Of a DNA stretch of 64,000 nucleotides, positions 1-8,250 are shown in pieces. The position numbers were made by a program, and so were the translations under genes. Under the pieces are notes generated by a model. The model did no database searches, had not been told where the DNA came from, and saw only the letters and a list, made by a program, of their open reading frames with translations. Source of the stretch: Sulfurirhabdus sp043759595 (GTDB lineage: Bacteria > Pseudomonadota > Gammaproteobacteria > Burkholderiales > SMCO01); NCBI GenBank assembly GCA_043759595.1, contig JAYVLG010000204.1:1-64000 (forward strand). The letters are read 5' to 3'. Positions within the stretch are counted from its first letter, which is position 1. Every line of letters starts with the position of its first letter.

Positions 1-99
1 TTGATCGCGCCAGTAGCGATGGAAGAAGGTCTGCGTTTCGCGATTCGCGAAGGTGGTCGTACCGTCGGTGCAGGTGTTGTTGCTAAAGTAATCGAGTAA
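1..99 (+). CDS. tuf: Elongation factor Tu, C-terminal end (partial)
   Basis: The open frame at the left edge encodes the last 32 residues of EF-Tu, including the typical ending EEGLRFAIREGGRTVGAGVV of domain 3, followed by TAA. EF-Tu is the GTPase that delivers aminoacyl-tRNA to the ribosome. Only the C-terminus is present because the gene starts outside the window. Its position directly before rpsJ is the usual str/S10 junction of proteobacteria, so this is the tuf copy attached to the ribosomal cluster. Confidence 0.95.
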   Translation: MIAPVAMEEGLRFAIREGGRTVGAGVVAKVIE

Positions 100-115
100 T
101 TTATATTATCAATAT

Positions 116-138
116 GCGGAGGGTATTTTATCCTCCGC
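116..138 (+). terminator. Hairpin between tuf and rpsJ
   Basis: GCGGAGG (116-122) and CCTCCGC (132-138) form a 7-bp stem with a 9-nt loop in the 58-bp tuf-rpsJ gap. There is no good T-tract after it. It may be a partial terminator, a processing site or the S10 leader structure; the sequence does not decide which. Confidence 0.4.
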
Positions 139-157
139 TTCGCTCTTTGGAAAAATA

Positions 158-466
158 ATGCAAAGTCAAAAAATTCGTATCCGCCTGAAAGCATTTGATT
201 ATCGTTTGATTGATCAGTCTGCTTTGGAAATTGTTGAAACTGCCAAGCGAACAGGTGCTGTTGTTAAGGGGCCTATCCCTATGCCTACGCGTATTGAACG
301 CTTTGATATTTTGCGCTCACCTCACGTCAATAAAGCATCACGTGATCAATTTGAGATTCGTACACATTTGCGTATGTTGGATATTATTGATCCAACAGAT
401 AAAACTGTTGATGCGTTGATGAAGCTTGATCTGCCAGCTGGTGTGGATGTGGAAATCAAACTGTAA
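158..466 (+). CDS. rpsJ: 30S ribosomal protein S10
   Basis: The 102-residue product matches S10 over its full length (MQSQKIRIRLKAFDYRLID at the start, DLPAGVDVEIKL at the end). S10 sits in the head of the 30S subunit and, with NusB, also takes part in transcription antitermination. It is the first gene of the S10 group and lies 58 bp after tuf. A 122-bp gap holding a promoter separates it from rplC, so rpsJ may be transcribed mainly with tuf while the following genes have an additional start. Confidence 0.98.
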   Translation: MQSQKIRIRLKAFDYRLIDQSALEIVETAKRTGAVVKGPIPMPTRIERFDILRSPHVNKASRDQFEIRTHLRMLDIIDPTDKTVDALMKLDLPAGVDVEIKL

Positions 467-477
467 TTTAGTGTTAT

Positions 478-506
478 TTGCGATAACTGATAAAGCTGTG
501 TATAAT
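478..506 (+). promoter_or_regulatory. Sigma70-type promoter upstream of rplC
   Basis: TTGCGA (478-483) and a consensus TATAAT (501-506) are separated by exactly 17 bp. The site lies in the rpsJ-rplC gap and should start the rplC-rpsQ transcript. The same -35 hexamer, TTGCGA, recurs before rpsM. Confidence 0.65.
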
Positions 507-514
507 GCACGGCT

Positions 515-533
515 TTTCACGGTTATCGTGAAA
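515..533 (+). promoter_or_regulatory. Leader hairpin before rplC
   Basis: TTTCACG (515-521) pairs with CGTGAAA (527-533) around a 5-nt loop. It begins just past the -10 box of the preceding promoter, so it would lie at the very 5' end of the transcript. It could stabilise the mRNA or be part of a ribosomal-protein control site; this is inference. Confidence 0.35.
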
Positions 534-588
534 GTTACAAATTTATAAGTCGGTCAATTGTAATCGACGCCTTTAAAAGGGAATAATT

Positions 589-1233
589 ATGTCGTTAGGA
601 CTTGTCGGTCGAAAGATTGGCATGACTCGTGTATTTACAGATGATGGTGCTTCCATCCCTGTAACAGTACTCGACATGTCAAATAATCGCGTAACTCAAA
701 TCAAAACATCTGAAAATGATGGTTATTCGGCTGTGCAGTTGGCTTTTGGTAGTCGACGCGTAAGCCGTGTGGCAAAACCTCAAGCTGGGCACTTTGCGAA
801 GGCTGGTGTAGAAGCTGGTCGTGGTTTAAAAGAATTCCGTCTCGATGCAAAAGATGTAGGCGAATTACAAGCTGGAAGTGCAGTAAGCGTCGATGTTTTT
901 CAAGTTGGACAAATAGTTGATGTGACGGGAACTACCCAGGGTAAGGGTTTTACCGGCGCAATTAAACGTCACCATTTCAGTTCTAACCGTGCAAGTCACG
1001 GTAACTCTGTATCGCATAATTCTGCTGGTTCAATTGGTCAAGCTCAAGATCCTGGTCGTGTTTTTCCGGGTAAGCGTATGGCTGGCCATTACGGTAATGT
1101 TCAGCGTACAGTGCAAAATTTAGAAATTGTGCGTATTGATACTGAGCGCCAATTGCTGCTGATTAAAGGTGCTATCCCAGGATCTAAGGGTGGTGATGTA
1201 ATTGTACGCCCTGGTATCAAGGTAGGTGCATAA
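589..1233 (+). CDS. rplC: 50S ribosomal protein L3
   Basis: The 214-residue protein is full-length L3, starting MSLGLVGRKIGMTRVF, with the long loop GHNSVSHNSAGSIGQ-type segment that reaches into the peptidyl transferase centre. L3 nucleates early 50S assembly with L24. It is preceded by its own promoter and an AAGGGA-type ribosome binding site. Its TAA stop shares one base with the ATG of rplD, so the two are translationally linked. Confidence 0.98.
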   Translation: MSLGLVGRKIGMTRVFTDDGASIPVTVLDMSNNRVTQIKTSENDGYSAVQLAFGSRRVSRVAKPQAGHFAKAGVEAGRGLKEFRLDAKDVGELQAGSAVSVDVFQVGQIVDVTGTTQGKGFTGAIKRHHFSSNRASHGNSVSHNSAGSIGQAQDPGRVFPGKRMAGHYGNVQRTVQNLEIVRIDTERQLLLIKGAIPGSKGGDVIVRPGIKVGA

Positions 1234-1853
1234 TGGATCTAAAGCTGATTAATGATAAAGGTGAGTCTACCGCAACTGTAGCAACTTCGGATGAGTTGTT
1301 CGCTCGAGATTATAACGAAGCGCTGATTCATCAAGTTGTTGTTGCTTATCAGGCAAACGCCCGTAGTGGAAATCGTGCGCAGAAGGGTCGGTCTGAAGTA
1401 GCGAAGAGTACACGTAAACCTTGGCGTCAGAAGGGGACGGGGCGTGCCAGAGCGGGTATGGCATCTAGCCCATTGTGGAGAGGGGGTGGTAAGACTTTCC
1501 CAAGTAGTCCTGACGAAAATTTCAGTCATAAAGTTAACCGTAAAATGTACCGCGCTGGCGTGGCTTCAATACTTTCTCAGTTGGCCCGCGAAGGACGTTT
1601 GTCTGTGGTTGAAGACTTTAAGGTTGATCTGCCAAAGACAAAATTGCTTGAAAAGAAAATCAAGGGTATGGGGATGGATGATGTGATGATCATCACAGAT
1701 AGCTTTGATGAAAACTTGTATTTGTCTTCACGCAATCTACACAACGTACTTATTGTTGAAGCCAAGCATGCTGATCCTGTAAGTTTGGTGCGTTTTAGTA
1801 ACGTTATCGTTACGCGTAATGCCGTTAAGCTGATTGAGGAGATTTTGCTATGA
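1233..1853 (+). CDS. rplD: 50S ribosomal protein L4
   Basis: The 206-residue product is L4 of usual length, with the basic extended loop (KPWRQKGTGRARAG) that lines the peptide exit tunnel. In E. coli L4 also represses its own operon by acting on the S10 leader; whether it does so here cannot be seen, although a hairpin leader lies before rplC. It overlaps rplC by one base and rplW by four (ATGA). Confidence 0.98.
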   Translation: MDLKLINDKGESTATVATSDELFARDYNEALIHQVVVAYQANARSGNRAQKGRSEVAKSTRKPWRQKGTGRARAGMASSPLWRGGGKTFPSSPDENFSHKVNRKMYRAGVASILSQLAREGRLSVVEDFKVDLPKTKLLEKKIKGMGMDDVMIITDSFDENLYLSSRNLHNVLIVEAKHADPVSLVRFSNVIVTRNAVKLIEEILL

Positions 1854-2161
1854 ATTCAGTTCAGGTAACTCAGGAGCGTTTGATGCAAGTGTTGCTTGCT
1901 CCGCAAATCTCTGAAAAAGCAACTTATATAGCAGATAAGAACGAACAGGTTATTTTTCGTGTAGTTCCTGATGCAACTAAGCCTGAAATTAAAGCGGCAG
2001 TTGAGCTGTTGTTCAAGGTTGAAGTGGATAATGTTCAGGTTGCTAATGTTAAAGGCAAATCCAAGCGCTCAGGTAAGTTCACTGGCAAGCGTAAAGACTG
2101 GAAAAAGGCTTACGTATGTCTTAAGCCTGGTCAGGAAATCAGCTTTGTTGCTGGCGAGTAG
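1850..2161 (+). CDS. rplW: 50S ribosomal protein L23
   Basis: The 103-residue product is L23, with the LLAPQISEKATYIAD start region and the GKRKDWKKAYV C-terminal segment. L23 lies at the tunnel exit and is the docking site for trigger factor and SRP. It starts inside the rplD stop (4-bp overlap), which indicates coupled translation, and is followed 10 bp later by rplB. Confidence 0.98.
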   Translation: MNSVQVTQERLMQVLLAPQISEKATYIADKNEQVIFRVVPDATKPEIKAAVELLFKVEVDNVQVANVKGKSKRSGKFTGKRKDWKKAYVCLKPGQEISFVAGE

Positions 2162-2171
2162 GGGATAAAAA

Positions 2172-2996
2172 ATGGCTATTGTTAAATTAAAACCGACCTC
2201 ACCAGGTCGACGCGCCCAAGTAAAAGTTGTAACTCCCGGTTTGCATAAAGGTAAGCCGCACGCTCCCTTGCTTGAAAGTCAATCAAAACATGCTGGTCGT
2301 AATCATAATGGTCGAATTACCGTTCGTCACCAAGGCGGTGGTCATAAACAGCATTATAGGCTTGTGGATTTCAAACGGAACAAAGACGGTGTCGTTGCAA
2401 AAGTAGAGCGGATTGAATACGATCCAAACAGAACTGCAAATTTGGCTCTGCTTTGTTATTTGGATGGTGAACGTCGTTATATTATTGCTCCGCGTGGTGT
2501 TTCTGCTGGTATGCAGCTTGTATCAGGTTCAGATGCGCCTATCAAGGTTGGTAATGCGTTACCTTTGCGTAATATCCCGGTCGGCTCGACGATACATTGC
2601 GTCGAAATGCAGCCAGGCAAAGGTGCGCAGATTTCACGTTCTGCTGGTACATCTGTGCAATTGCTGGCTAGGGATAGCAGCTATGCGCAACTTCGCTTAC
2701 GGTCAGGTGAGATTCGTAAGGTGCATGTTGATTGCCGGGCGACCATTGGTGAAGTCGGAAATGAAGAGCATTTTCTGCGTTCAATTGGTAAAGCTGGTGC
2801 TGTTAGGTGGCGCGGTGTGCGTCCAACAGTTCGGGGTGTTGTTATGAACCCTGTTGATCATCCGCACGGTGGTGGTGAAGGTAAGACGGCTGCCGGTCGT
2901 GATCCTGTTAGTCCGTGGGGTACAAAGACTAAGGGTTACCGTACTCGTCGCAATAAACGTACTACCGGCATGATCGTCCGCCGTCGTAGCGCATAA
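2172..2996 (+). CDS. rplB: 50S ribosomal protein L2
   Basis: This is a full-length 274-residue L2, a primary 23S rRNA binder needed for subunit association and peptidyl transfer. The strongly conserved C-terminal segment NPVDHPHGGGEGK, containing the functionally important histidine, is intact. A GGGG-containing ribosome binding site precedes the ATG, and the next gene, rpsS, follows after 13 bp. Confidence 0.99.
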   Translation: MAIVKLKPTSPGRRAQVKVVTPGLHKGKPHAPLLESQSKHAGRNHNGRITVRHQGGGHKQHYRLVDFKRNKDGVVAKVERIEYDPNRTANLALLCYLDGERRYIIAPRGVSAGMQLVSGSDAPIKVGNALPLRNIPVGSTIHCVEMQPGKGAQISRSAGTSVQLLARDSSYAQLRLRSGEIRKVHVDCRATIGEVGNEEHFLRSIGKAGAVRWRGVRPTVRGVVMNPVDHPHGGGEGKTAAGRDPVSPWGTKTKGYRTRRNKRTTGMIVRRRSA

Positions 2997-3009
2997 GGAG
3001 TAAGAGATA

Positions 3010-3285
3010 ATGGCTCGTTCAATTAAAAAAGGTCCATTTGTTGATGCGCACTTACTCAAGAAAATTGAGACTGTTCGTGCAACAAATGATAAGCGTCCCG
3101 TGAAAACATGGTCGCGTCGTTCTACGGTTTTGCCTGATTTTGTCGGCTTGACTATCGCTGTACATAATGGGAAGCAGCATATCCCGGTTTTTGTTTCGGA
3201 AAACATGGTTGGTCACAAGTTAGGTGAGTTTTCCTTGACGAGAACCTTTAAGGGTCATGCTGCAGATAAAAAAGCGAAGAGATAG
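3010..3285 (+). CDS. rpsS: 30S ribosomal protein S19
   Basis: The 91-residue product begins MARSIKKGPFVDAHLLKKI and ends GHAADKKAKR, as in S19. It forms a complex with S13 in the 30S head near the A site. Ribosome binding site AAGGAG (2996-3001) lies just upstream of the ATG. Gene order L2-S19-L22-S3 is canonical. Confidence 0.98.
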   Translation: MARSIKKGPFVDAHLLKKIETVRATNDKRPVKTWSRRSTVLPDFVGLTIAVHNGKQHIPVFVSENMVGHKLGEFSLTRTFKGHAADKKAKR

Positions 3286-3291
3286 GGGCTG

Positions 3292-3624
3292 ATGATGAGA
3301 GTTTCTGCTATATTACGCGGCACAAGGTTGTCAGCTCAAAAAGGTCGTTTGGTTGCGGATCAGGTTCGCGGTTTACCAGTTGATCGTGCGCTGAATATTT
3401 TGGCATTTAGCCCTAAAAAAGGTGCTGCCATAATCAAGAAAGTGCTCGAATCTGCGATAGCAAATGCTGAGCATAATGAGGGTGCAGATATTGATGAACT
3501 TAAGGTTCAAACAATTCTAGTGGATGAAGGATCTTCCCTCAAACGCTTTACTGCTCGAGCCAAAGGGCGTGGTAATCGAATTCTTAAACCCACGTGCCAC
3601 ATAACCGTGACTGTCGGCGATTAA
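3292..3624 (+). CDS. rplV: 50S ribosomal protein L22
   Basis: The 110-residue L22 has the conserved GTRLSAQKGRLVADQVRGL start and the beta-hairpin region (FTARAKGRGNRI) that narrows the exit tunnel and can carry macrolide-resistance changes. Two ATG codons are adjacent (3292 and 3295); either could be used, and the first is given. A GGGG ribosome binding site lies six bases before. Confidence 0.98.
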   Translation: MMRVSAILRGTRLSAQKGRLVADQVRGLPVDRALNILAFSPKKGAAIIKKVLESAIANAEHNEGADIDELKVQTILVDEGSSLKRFTARAKGRGNRILKPTCHITVTVGD

Positions 3625-3634
3625 AGGAAAGAAA

Positions 3635-4345
3635 ATGGGACAAAAGATTCATCCAATAGGTTTTCGCCTGAGTGTTCTGAAAAACTGGTCTTCTAAATGG
3701 TATGCAAGCAGCAAAAACTTTGCAACCATGTTGAATGAAGATATCAAAGTTCGTTCATTTCTTAAGGCTAAATTATCGCATGCTTCAGTAGGGAAGATAG
3801 TAATTGAACGTCCTGCAAAAAATGCAAGGATAACTATTTATAGTGCAAGGCCGGGTGTTGTAATTGGTAAAAAAGGTGAAGATATTGAATCACTGAAAAC
3901 ACAATTGCAAAAAATGCTAGGTGTGCCAGTCCATCTTAATATTGAAGAAATTCGCAAACCTGAAATTGATGCGCAATTGATTGCTGAAAGTATAGCTACT
4001 CAGTTGGAAAAACGTATTATGTTTCGACGCGCGATGAAACGCGCTATGCAAAACGCAATGCGTTTAGGTGCGCAGGGAATCAAAATTCAAAGTTCAGGTC
4101 GTCTGAATGGAATTGAGATTGCTAGAAGAGAATGGTATAGAGAAGGGCGTGTTCCACTGCAGACCTTACGTGCAGACCTGGATTATGGTTTTGCTGAAGC
4201 AAAAACCACTTATGGCATTATTGGTGTGAAAGTTTGGGTGTTCAAGGGTGTTGTTTTAGGTAAAGGTGAATTACCAGTAGCGCCGGCTGTTGAACCAGAA
4301 AGAAAACCTCGGAAGTCAGGAGCTAAACATGCTACAGCCAGCTAG
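3635..4345 (+). CDS. rpsC: 30S ribosomal protein S3
   Basis: The 236-residue S3 starts MGQKIHPIGFRLSVLKNW and contains the KH-type RNA-binding motif with VVIGKKGEDIE. S3 lines the mRNA entry channel and has helicase activity with S4 and S5. Its C-terminal tail is Lys/Arg-rich and variable, as usual. The last 17 bases overlap the start of rplP. Confidence 0.98.
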   Translation: MGQKIHPIGFRLSVLKNWSSKWYASSKNFATMLNEDIKVRSFLKAKLSHASVGKIVIERPAKNARITIYSARPGVVIGKKGEDIESLKTQLQKMLGVPVHLNIEEIRKPEIDAQLIAESIATQLEKRIMFRRAMKRAMQNAMRLGAQGIKIQSSGRLNGIEIARREWYREGRVPLQTLRADLDYGFAEAKTTYGIIGVKVWVFKGVVLGKGELPVAPAVEPERKPRKSGAKHATAS

Positions 4346-4745
4346 AAGAAAATATCGTAAAGAGCATAAGGGCCGTAACACTGGTGTTGCGACTCGCGGT
4401 GCAAAAGTAAGTTTTGGTGAGTTTGGACTTAAAGCGGTGGGTCGTGGACGTTTAACAGCGCGTCAAATTGAGGCTGCACGTAGAGCAATGACACGTCATA
4501 TTAAACGGGGCGGCAGAATTTGGATCCGTATTTTCCCTGATAAGCCAATTTCACAGAAACCAGCTGAAGTGCGAATGGGTAATGGTAAAGGTAATCCTGA
4601 ATACTATGTTGCTGAAATTCAACCCGGTAAAGTGTTGTACGAAATGGACGGTGTTGATGAAGCGCTTGCCCGCGAGGCTTTTCGCCTGGGTGCAGCAAAG
4701 CTGCCAATTCAAACGACCTTTGTTGTTCGTCAGGTAGGAAGTTAA
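4329..4745 (+). CDS. rplP: 50S ribosomal protein L16
   Basis: The start was set at the ATG at 4329 because L16 proteins begin MLQPxRxKYRK; a longer upstream frame exists but has no family support. The resulting 138 residues match the family length. L16 organises the A-site tRNA region of the 50S subunit. It overlaps the 3' end of rpsC by 17 bp, with an AGGAG-like ribosome binding site inside rpsC at 4318-4322. Confidence 0.97.
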   Translation: MLQPARRKYRKEHKGRNTGVATRGAKVSFGEFGLKAVGRGRLTARQIEAARRAMTRHIKRGGRIWIRIFPDKPISQKPAEVRMGNGKGNPEYYVAEIQPGKVLYEMDGVDEALAREAFRLGAAKLPIQTTFVVRQVGS

Positions 4746-4749
4746 AAAT

Positions 4750-4944
4750 ATGAAAGCTGCTGAATTTAGAAGTAAGTCGGTAGAAGACTTAAATAAAGAG
4801 TTGGTTGAATTGCTTAAAGCTCAATTTGGATTGCGTATGCAGTTTGCTACACAACAATTGAGTAAATCCAGTGAATTGCGTAATGTACGCAAAGACATAG
4901 CGCGTGTACGTACCATTCTTACTGAAAAGGCGAAAATAGCATGA
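4750..4944 (+). CDS. rpmC: 50S ribosomal protein L29
   Basis: This 64-residue, mostly helical protein matches L29 (MKAAEFRSKSVEDLNKEL, then LRNVRKDIARVRTIL). L29 sits beside L23 at the exit tunnel. It starts four bases after rplP and its stop overlaps rpsQ by four bases. Confidence 0.97.
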   Translation: MKAAEFRSKSVEDLNKELVELLKAQFGLRMQFATQQLSKSSELRNVRKDIARVRTILTEKAKIA

Positions 4945-5207
4945 ATGAGGAAGTTAAAGTCAAGCGTACGCTAACAGGCAAAGTGGTTAGCGATAAGATG
5001 GATAAAACTGTTACTGTGTTGGTGGAGCGTAAAGTAAAGCATCCATTGCTTGGTAAGGTTATTCGTCGTACAAAGAAATACCATGCTCATGATGAATCGA
5101 ATGAATTTCATGAGGGTGATCTTGTTTTGATCGAAGAATGTCGTCCTATGGCAAAGACCAAAACCTGGAAAGTAAGTAAGCTGGTTGAGAAAAGTAAACT
5201 GATTTAA
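4941..5207 (+). CDS. rpsQ: 30S ribosomal protein S17
   Basis: The 88-residue product has the S17 OB-fold signature GKVVSDKMDKTVTVLVER and YHAHDE. S17 is a primary binder of 16S rRNA involved in early assembly. It is the last gene before a 150-bp gap with a promoter and so probably ends the S10-type unit, though no terminator hairpin is evident, suggesting read-through. Confidence 0.98.
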   Translation: MNEEVKVKRTLTGKVVSDKMDKTVTVLVERKVKHPLLGKVIRRTKKYHAHDESNEFHEGDLVLIEECRPMAKTKTWKVSKLVEKSKLI

Positions 5208-5210
5208 TAC

Positions 5211-5239
5211 TTGCTTAGCGGGCAATTACACGCTATAAT
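5211..5239 (+). promoter_or_regulatory. Sigma70-type promoter of the spc operon
   Basis: TTGCTT (5211-5216), a 17-bp spacer and a perfect TATAAT (5234-5239) lie just after the rpsQ stop. The predicted start leaves a leader of roughly 110 nt before rplN. This is the expected location of the spc promoter. Confidence 0.7.
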
Positions 5240-5357
5240 CTCGCTTTTAATTGTGCACCTCTGCGAGTAAACCACGCAGTGGTTCCAAAACTGTCCGTCG
5301 GACTGATTTGTATGCTGCGTGAATTCAGCATTAGACGGAATAAGTTGGAGAAATAAA

Positions 5358-5726
5358 ATGATTCAAATGCAATCAAAGCTGGATGTTGCTGATAATACTG
5401 GTGCGCGTACTGTACAGTGCATCAAGGTATTAGGCGGATCCAAGCGTCGTTATGCCGGTATCGGCGACATCATCAAAGTCACTATTAAAGATGCTGCCCC
5501 TCGTGGACGCGTAAAGAAAGGTGAAATTTACAGTGCAGTTGTAGTGCGCACTGCAAAAGGTGTTCGTCGTCCTGATGGCTCTCTTATCAAATTCGATGCA
5601 AATGCAGCTGTTCTTCTTAATGCAAAGCTTGAGCCAATTGGTACACGTATTTTTGGCCCAGTTACTCGTGAATTACGTACTGAGCGTTTTATGAAGATCG
5701 TATCGCTGGCACCAGAAGTGCTGTAA
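5358..5726 (+). CDS. rplN: 50S ribosomal protein L14
   Basis: The ATG at 5358 is chosen because L14 begins MIQMQSKLDVADNTGA and is 122 residues long; a TTGGAGA ribosome binding site sits just before it. An in-frame upstream extension from 5319 has no family support. L14 forms intersubunit bridge B8 and is the target of the silencing factor RsfS. It is the first gene of the spc unit. Confidence 0.98.
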   Translation: MIQMQSKLDVADNTGARTVQCIKVLGGSKRRYAGIGDIIKVTIKDAAPRGRVKKGEIYSAVVVRTAKGVRRPDGSLIKFDANAAVLLNAKLEPIGTRIFGPVTRELRTERFMKIVSLAPEVL

Positions 5727-5735
5727 GGAGGAAGT

Positions 5736-6053
5736 GTGAATAAAATTCGAAAGGGTGATGATGTGGTCATTATCACCGGAAAAGATAAGGGAAAGCGCGG
5801 AACTGTGCTGCAGATGCTGGATCTAAACCGAATTCTGGTTGAGGGTGCTAATAAGGTTAAGAAGCACCAAAAACCAAATCCTATGAAAGGTTCAGCTGGC
5901 GGCATTGTTGAAAAAGAAATGCCACTGCACATCTCGAATGTGGCTTTGTTTAATCCGGCCACTCAAAAAGCCGATCGCGTTAGCATTAAGGTGTTGGAAG
6001 ATGGACGTAAAGTTCGTGCTTTCAAATCTAACGGCGAAATATTGGATGTGTAA
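5736..6053 (+). CDS. rplX: 50S ribosomal protein L24
   Basis: The 105-residue L24 has the KOW motif near its start (KGDDVVIITGKDKGKRGTV). It is one of the two proteins that initiate 50S assembly. The start codon is GTG at 5736, preceded by a strong AAGGAGG ribosome binding site, which compensates for the weaker start codon. Confidence 0.98.
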   Translation: MNKIRKGDDVVIITGKDKGKRGTVLQMLDLNRILVEGANKVKKHQKPNPMKGSAGGIVEKEMPLHISNVALFNPATQKADRVSIKVLEDGRKVRAFKSNGEILDV

Positions 6054-6062
6054 GGAATAGAT

Positions 6063-6602
6063 ATGTCACGCTTTCAAGATTATTACAAAGAAACAATCGT
6101 ACCTGAACTGGTTAAACAGTTTGGTTATAAATCCGCAATGGAAGTTCCTCGCATCGAAAAAATCACACTCAATATGGGTGTTGGTGAAGCGGTTGCAGAT
6201 AAAAAAGTAATGGAATTTGCAGTTGGTGATATGCAGAAAATTGCAGGTCAAAAACCGGTTGTAACAAAATCCAGGAAATCTATTGCGGGTTTTAAAATTC
6301 GGGATGATTATCCTATTGGATGCATGGTTACGTTGCGTAGACACCAGATGTATGAATTTCTGGATCGGCTGGTAACTATTGCAATACCTCGTGTACGCGA
6401 TTTTAGGGGTATTTCAGGTAAATCATTTGACGGTCGCGGCAATTATAATATGGGCGTCAAGGAACAGATTATTTTTCCTGAAATTGAATACGATAAAATT
6501 GATATGTTGCGTGGTATGAATATCAGTATTACTACCAGCGCTAAGACAGATGAGGAGGGTCGTGCCCTTCTTGCTGCCTTTAAATTTCCTTTCAAGAACT
6601 GA
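6063..6602 (+). CDS. rplE: 50S ribosomal protein L5
   Basis: A full-length 179-residue L5 (MSRFQDYYKETIVPEL, KITLNMGVGEAV). It binds 5S rRNA and touches P-site tRNA. It begins nine bases after rplX with an AAGGAA ribosome binding site and is followed seven bases later by rpsN. Confidence 0.98.
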   Translation: MSRFQDYYKETIVPELVKQFGYKSAMEVPRIEKITLNMGVGEAVADKKVMEFAVGDMQKIAGQKPVVTKSRKSIAGFKIRDDYPIGCMVTLRRHQMYEFLDRLVTIAIPRVRDFRGISGKSFDGRGNYNMGVKEQIIFPEIEYDKIDMLRGMNISITTSAKTDEEGRALLAAFKFPFKN

Positions 6603-6609
6603 GGCTGAT

Positions 6610-6915
6610 ATGGCAAAGATGTCTTTGATTAACCGTGATCTTAAAAGACGTAGCACGGTTGATAAATACGCAGCTAAACGTGCTGAACTTATTGCAATTG
6701 TTAACAATTCTAAATTGACAGATGAAGAGCGTTTTGCTGCTCGTCTGAAAATCCAGCAATTGCCACGAAATGCTAGTCCAGTTCGTTTGAGAAATCGTTG
6801 TGCTCTTACTGGGCGTCCAAGGGGCGTGTATCGGAAGTTTGGTTTAGGCCGTATTAAACTTCGTGAATTTGCTATGCGTGGCGAAGTGCCGGGCATGGTT
6901 AAAGCTAGTTGGTAA
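6610..6915 (+). CDS. rpsN: 30S ribosomal protein S14 (zinc-independent long form)
   Basis: The ATG at 6610 gives a 101-residue S14 starting MAKMSLINRDLKRR. It is the long form without the CxxC zinc ribbon of the short paralog; the conserved RNRCALTGRPRGVYRKF segment carries only one cysteine. The frame is open further upstream into rplE but without homology. S14 binds the 30S head next to S10 and S19. Confidence 0.97.
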   Translation: MAKMSLINRDLKRRSTVDKYAAKRAELIAIVNNSKLTDEERFAARLKIQQLPRNASPVRLRNRCALTGRPRGVYRKFGLGRIKLREFAMRGEVPGMVKASW

Positions 6916-6928
6916 CGGGAGAGAAATT

Positions 6929-7324
6929 ATGAGTATGAGCGATCCTATTGCCGATATGTTGACGCGAATCCGTAACGCGCAGCGTTCGGAAAAAGTAAAT
7001 GTTGCTATGCCTTCATCGAAAGTGAAAGTATCGATAGCTCAAGTTTTAAAAGACGAAGGGTATATTGATGGTTTTGCAGTGCGTGATGAGGATGGTAAGC
7101 CTGTTTTGGAAATTGGCTTGAAATATTATGCCGGACTGCCTGTTATCGAGAAAATTGAACGAGTAAGCCGACCAGGTTTGCGTGTTTATAAAGGTAGCCA
7201 GGAAATACCAAAGGTGATGAATGGCCTTGGTATTGCGATAGTATCTACATCTAAGGGTGTAATTACAGATCGTAAGGCGCGGGCTACCGGAATCGGTGGT
7301 GAAGTTCTTTGTATTGTTGCGTGA
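6929..7324 (+). CDS. rpsH: 30S ribosomal protein S8
   Basis: S8 of 131 residues (SMSDPIADMLTRIRNAQ, ending GGEVLCIVA). The ATG at 6929 fits the GGGAGAG ribosome binding site best; a second ATG at 6935 would shorten it by two residues. S8 is a primary 16S rRNA binder and in E. coli represses the spc operon. An open frame extending back into rpsN is not part of the protein. Confidence 0.97.
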   Translation: MSMSDPIADMLTRIRNAQRSEKVNVAMPSSKVKVSIAQVLKDEGYIDGFAVRDEDGKPVLEIGLKYYAGLPVIEKIERVSRPGLRVYKGSQEIPKVMNGLGIAIVSTSKGVITDRKARATGIGGEVLCIVA

Positions 7325-7335
7325 TGGAGTAAAGT

Positions 7336-7869
7336 ATGTCACGAGTCGCTAAAAATCCTATTACGGTACCGGCAAATGTTGAAGTTACTTTAAGTGCTTC
7401 TGAAATTTCGGTGAAGGGCCCACTCGGCACATTGGTTCGTAAAATGTCTCCTGATGTTTCAATTGATCGCGAAGGTGATTTGTTGCAATGTAAGGCAGTC
7501 AATGAAACTAACGTGGCAAATGCTATGTCTGGAACCATGCGTTCTCTGGTTGCAAATATGGTTCAAGGTGTGAGTGTTGGTTATGAGCGCAAACTAACTT
7601 TGGTTGGTGTTGGATATCGTGCCCAGGCTGCAGGAGATACCCTTAATCTAACTTTGGGTTTTTCTCACCCGGTTGCTCACAAGATGCCTGCTGGTATTCA
7701 AGTAACTACCCCTACTCAAACTGAAGTTCTGATTAAGGGTGTTGATAAGCAGGTGGTTGGTCAAGTTGCCGCAGATATCAGAGCTTATCGTCGTCCTGAA
7801 CCCTATAAAGGTAAAGGCGTTCGTTACGCTGATGAAGTGGTTAAGTTGAAAGAAACCAAGAAGAAATAA
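7336..7869 (+). CDS. rplF: 50S ribosomal protein L6
   Basis: The 177-residue L6 consists of two related alpha/beta domains and ends with the conserved RRPEPYKGKGVRYADE segment near the sarcin-ricin loop contact. It lies 11 bp after rpsH with a TGGAG ribosome binding site. Order S8-L6-L18-S5 is canonical. Confidence 0.98.
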   Translation: MSRVAKNPITVPANVEVTLSASEISVKGPLGTLVRKMSPDVSIDREGDLLQCKAVNETNVANAMSGTMRSLVANMVQGVSVGYERKLTLVGVGYRAQAAGDTLNLTLGFSHPVAHKMPAGIQVTTPTQTEVLIKGVDKQVVGQVAADIRAYRRPEPYKGKGVRYADEVVKLKETKKK

Positions 7870-7884
7870 TTAGAGGCTAAGATT

Positions 7885-8238
7885 ATGGATAAGAAGCAAA
7901 CTCGTTTGCGCAGAGCACGTAAAACTCGTGCCAAAATCGCTGAGTTGCATATGGTACGTTTGTCTGTTCATCGTACAAATTCTCATATATATGCACAAAT
8001 CATCGACCAGAATGGCAATAAAGTTCTGGCAAGTTCTTCAACGCTTGATGCCGCTGTGCGTAAAGAAATACCTAATGGTGGAAATACGCAAGCCGCTTCT
8101 AGTATTGGTAAAAGTATCGCTGAAAAAGCAAAGAGCCTGGGTATCGTAAAGGTTGCATTTGACCGTTCCGGTTTTAAGTATCACGGCAGAATTAAAGCTT
8201 TGGCTGAAGCTGCACGTGAAAGCGGTTTGGAATTTTAG
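7885..8238 (+). CDS. rplR: 50S ribosomal protein L18
   Basis: This 117-residue protein is L18 (MDKKQTRLRRARKTRAKI, C-terminal GFKYHGRIKALAEAARESGL). It delivers 5S rRNA to the large subunit together with L5. The basic N-terminus is typical. A TAGAGG ribosome binding site precedes it. Confidence 0.97.
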   Translation: MDKKQTRLRRARKTRAKIAELHMVRLSVHRTNSHIYAQIIDQNGNKVLASSSTLDAAVRKEIPNGGNTQAASSIGKSIAEKAKSLGIVKVAFDRSGFKYHGRIKALAEAARESGLEF

Positions 8239-8250
8239 ACGGGGTTTATA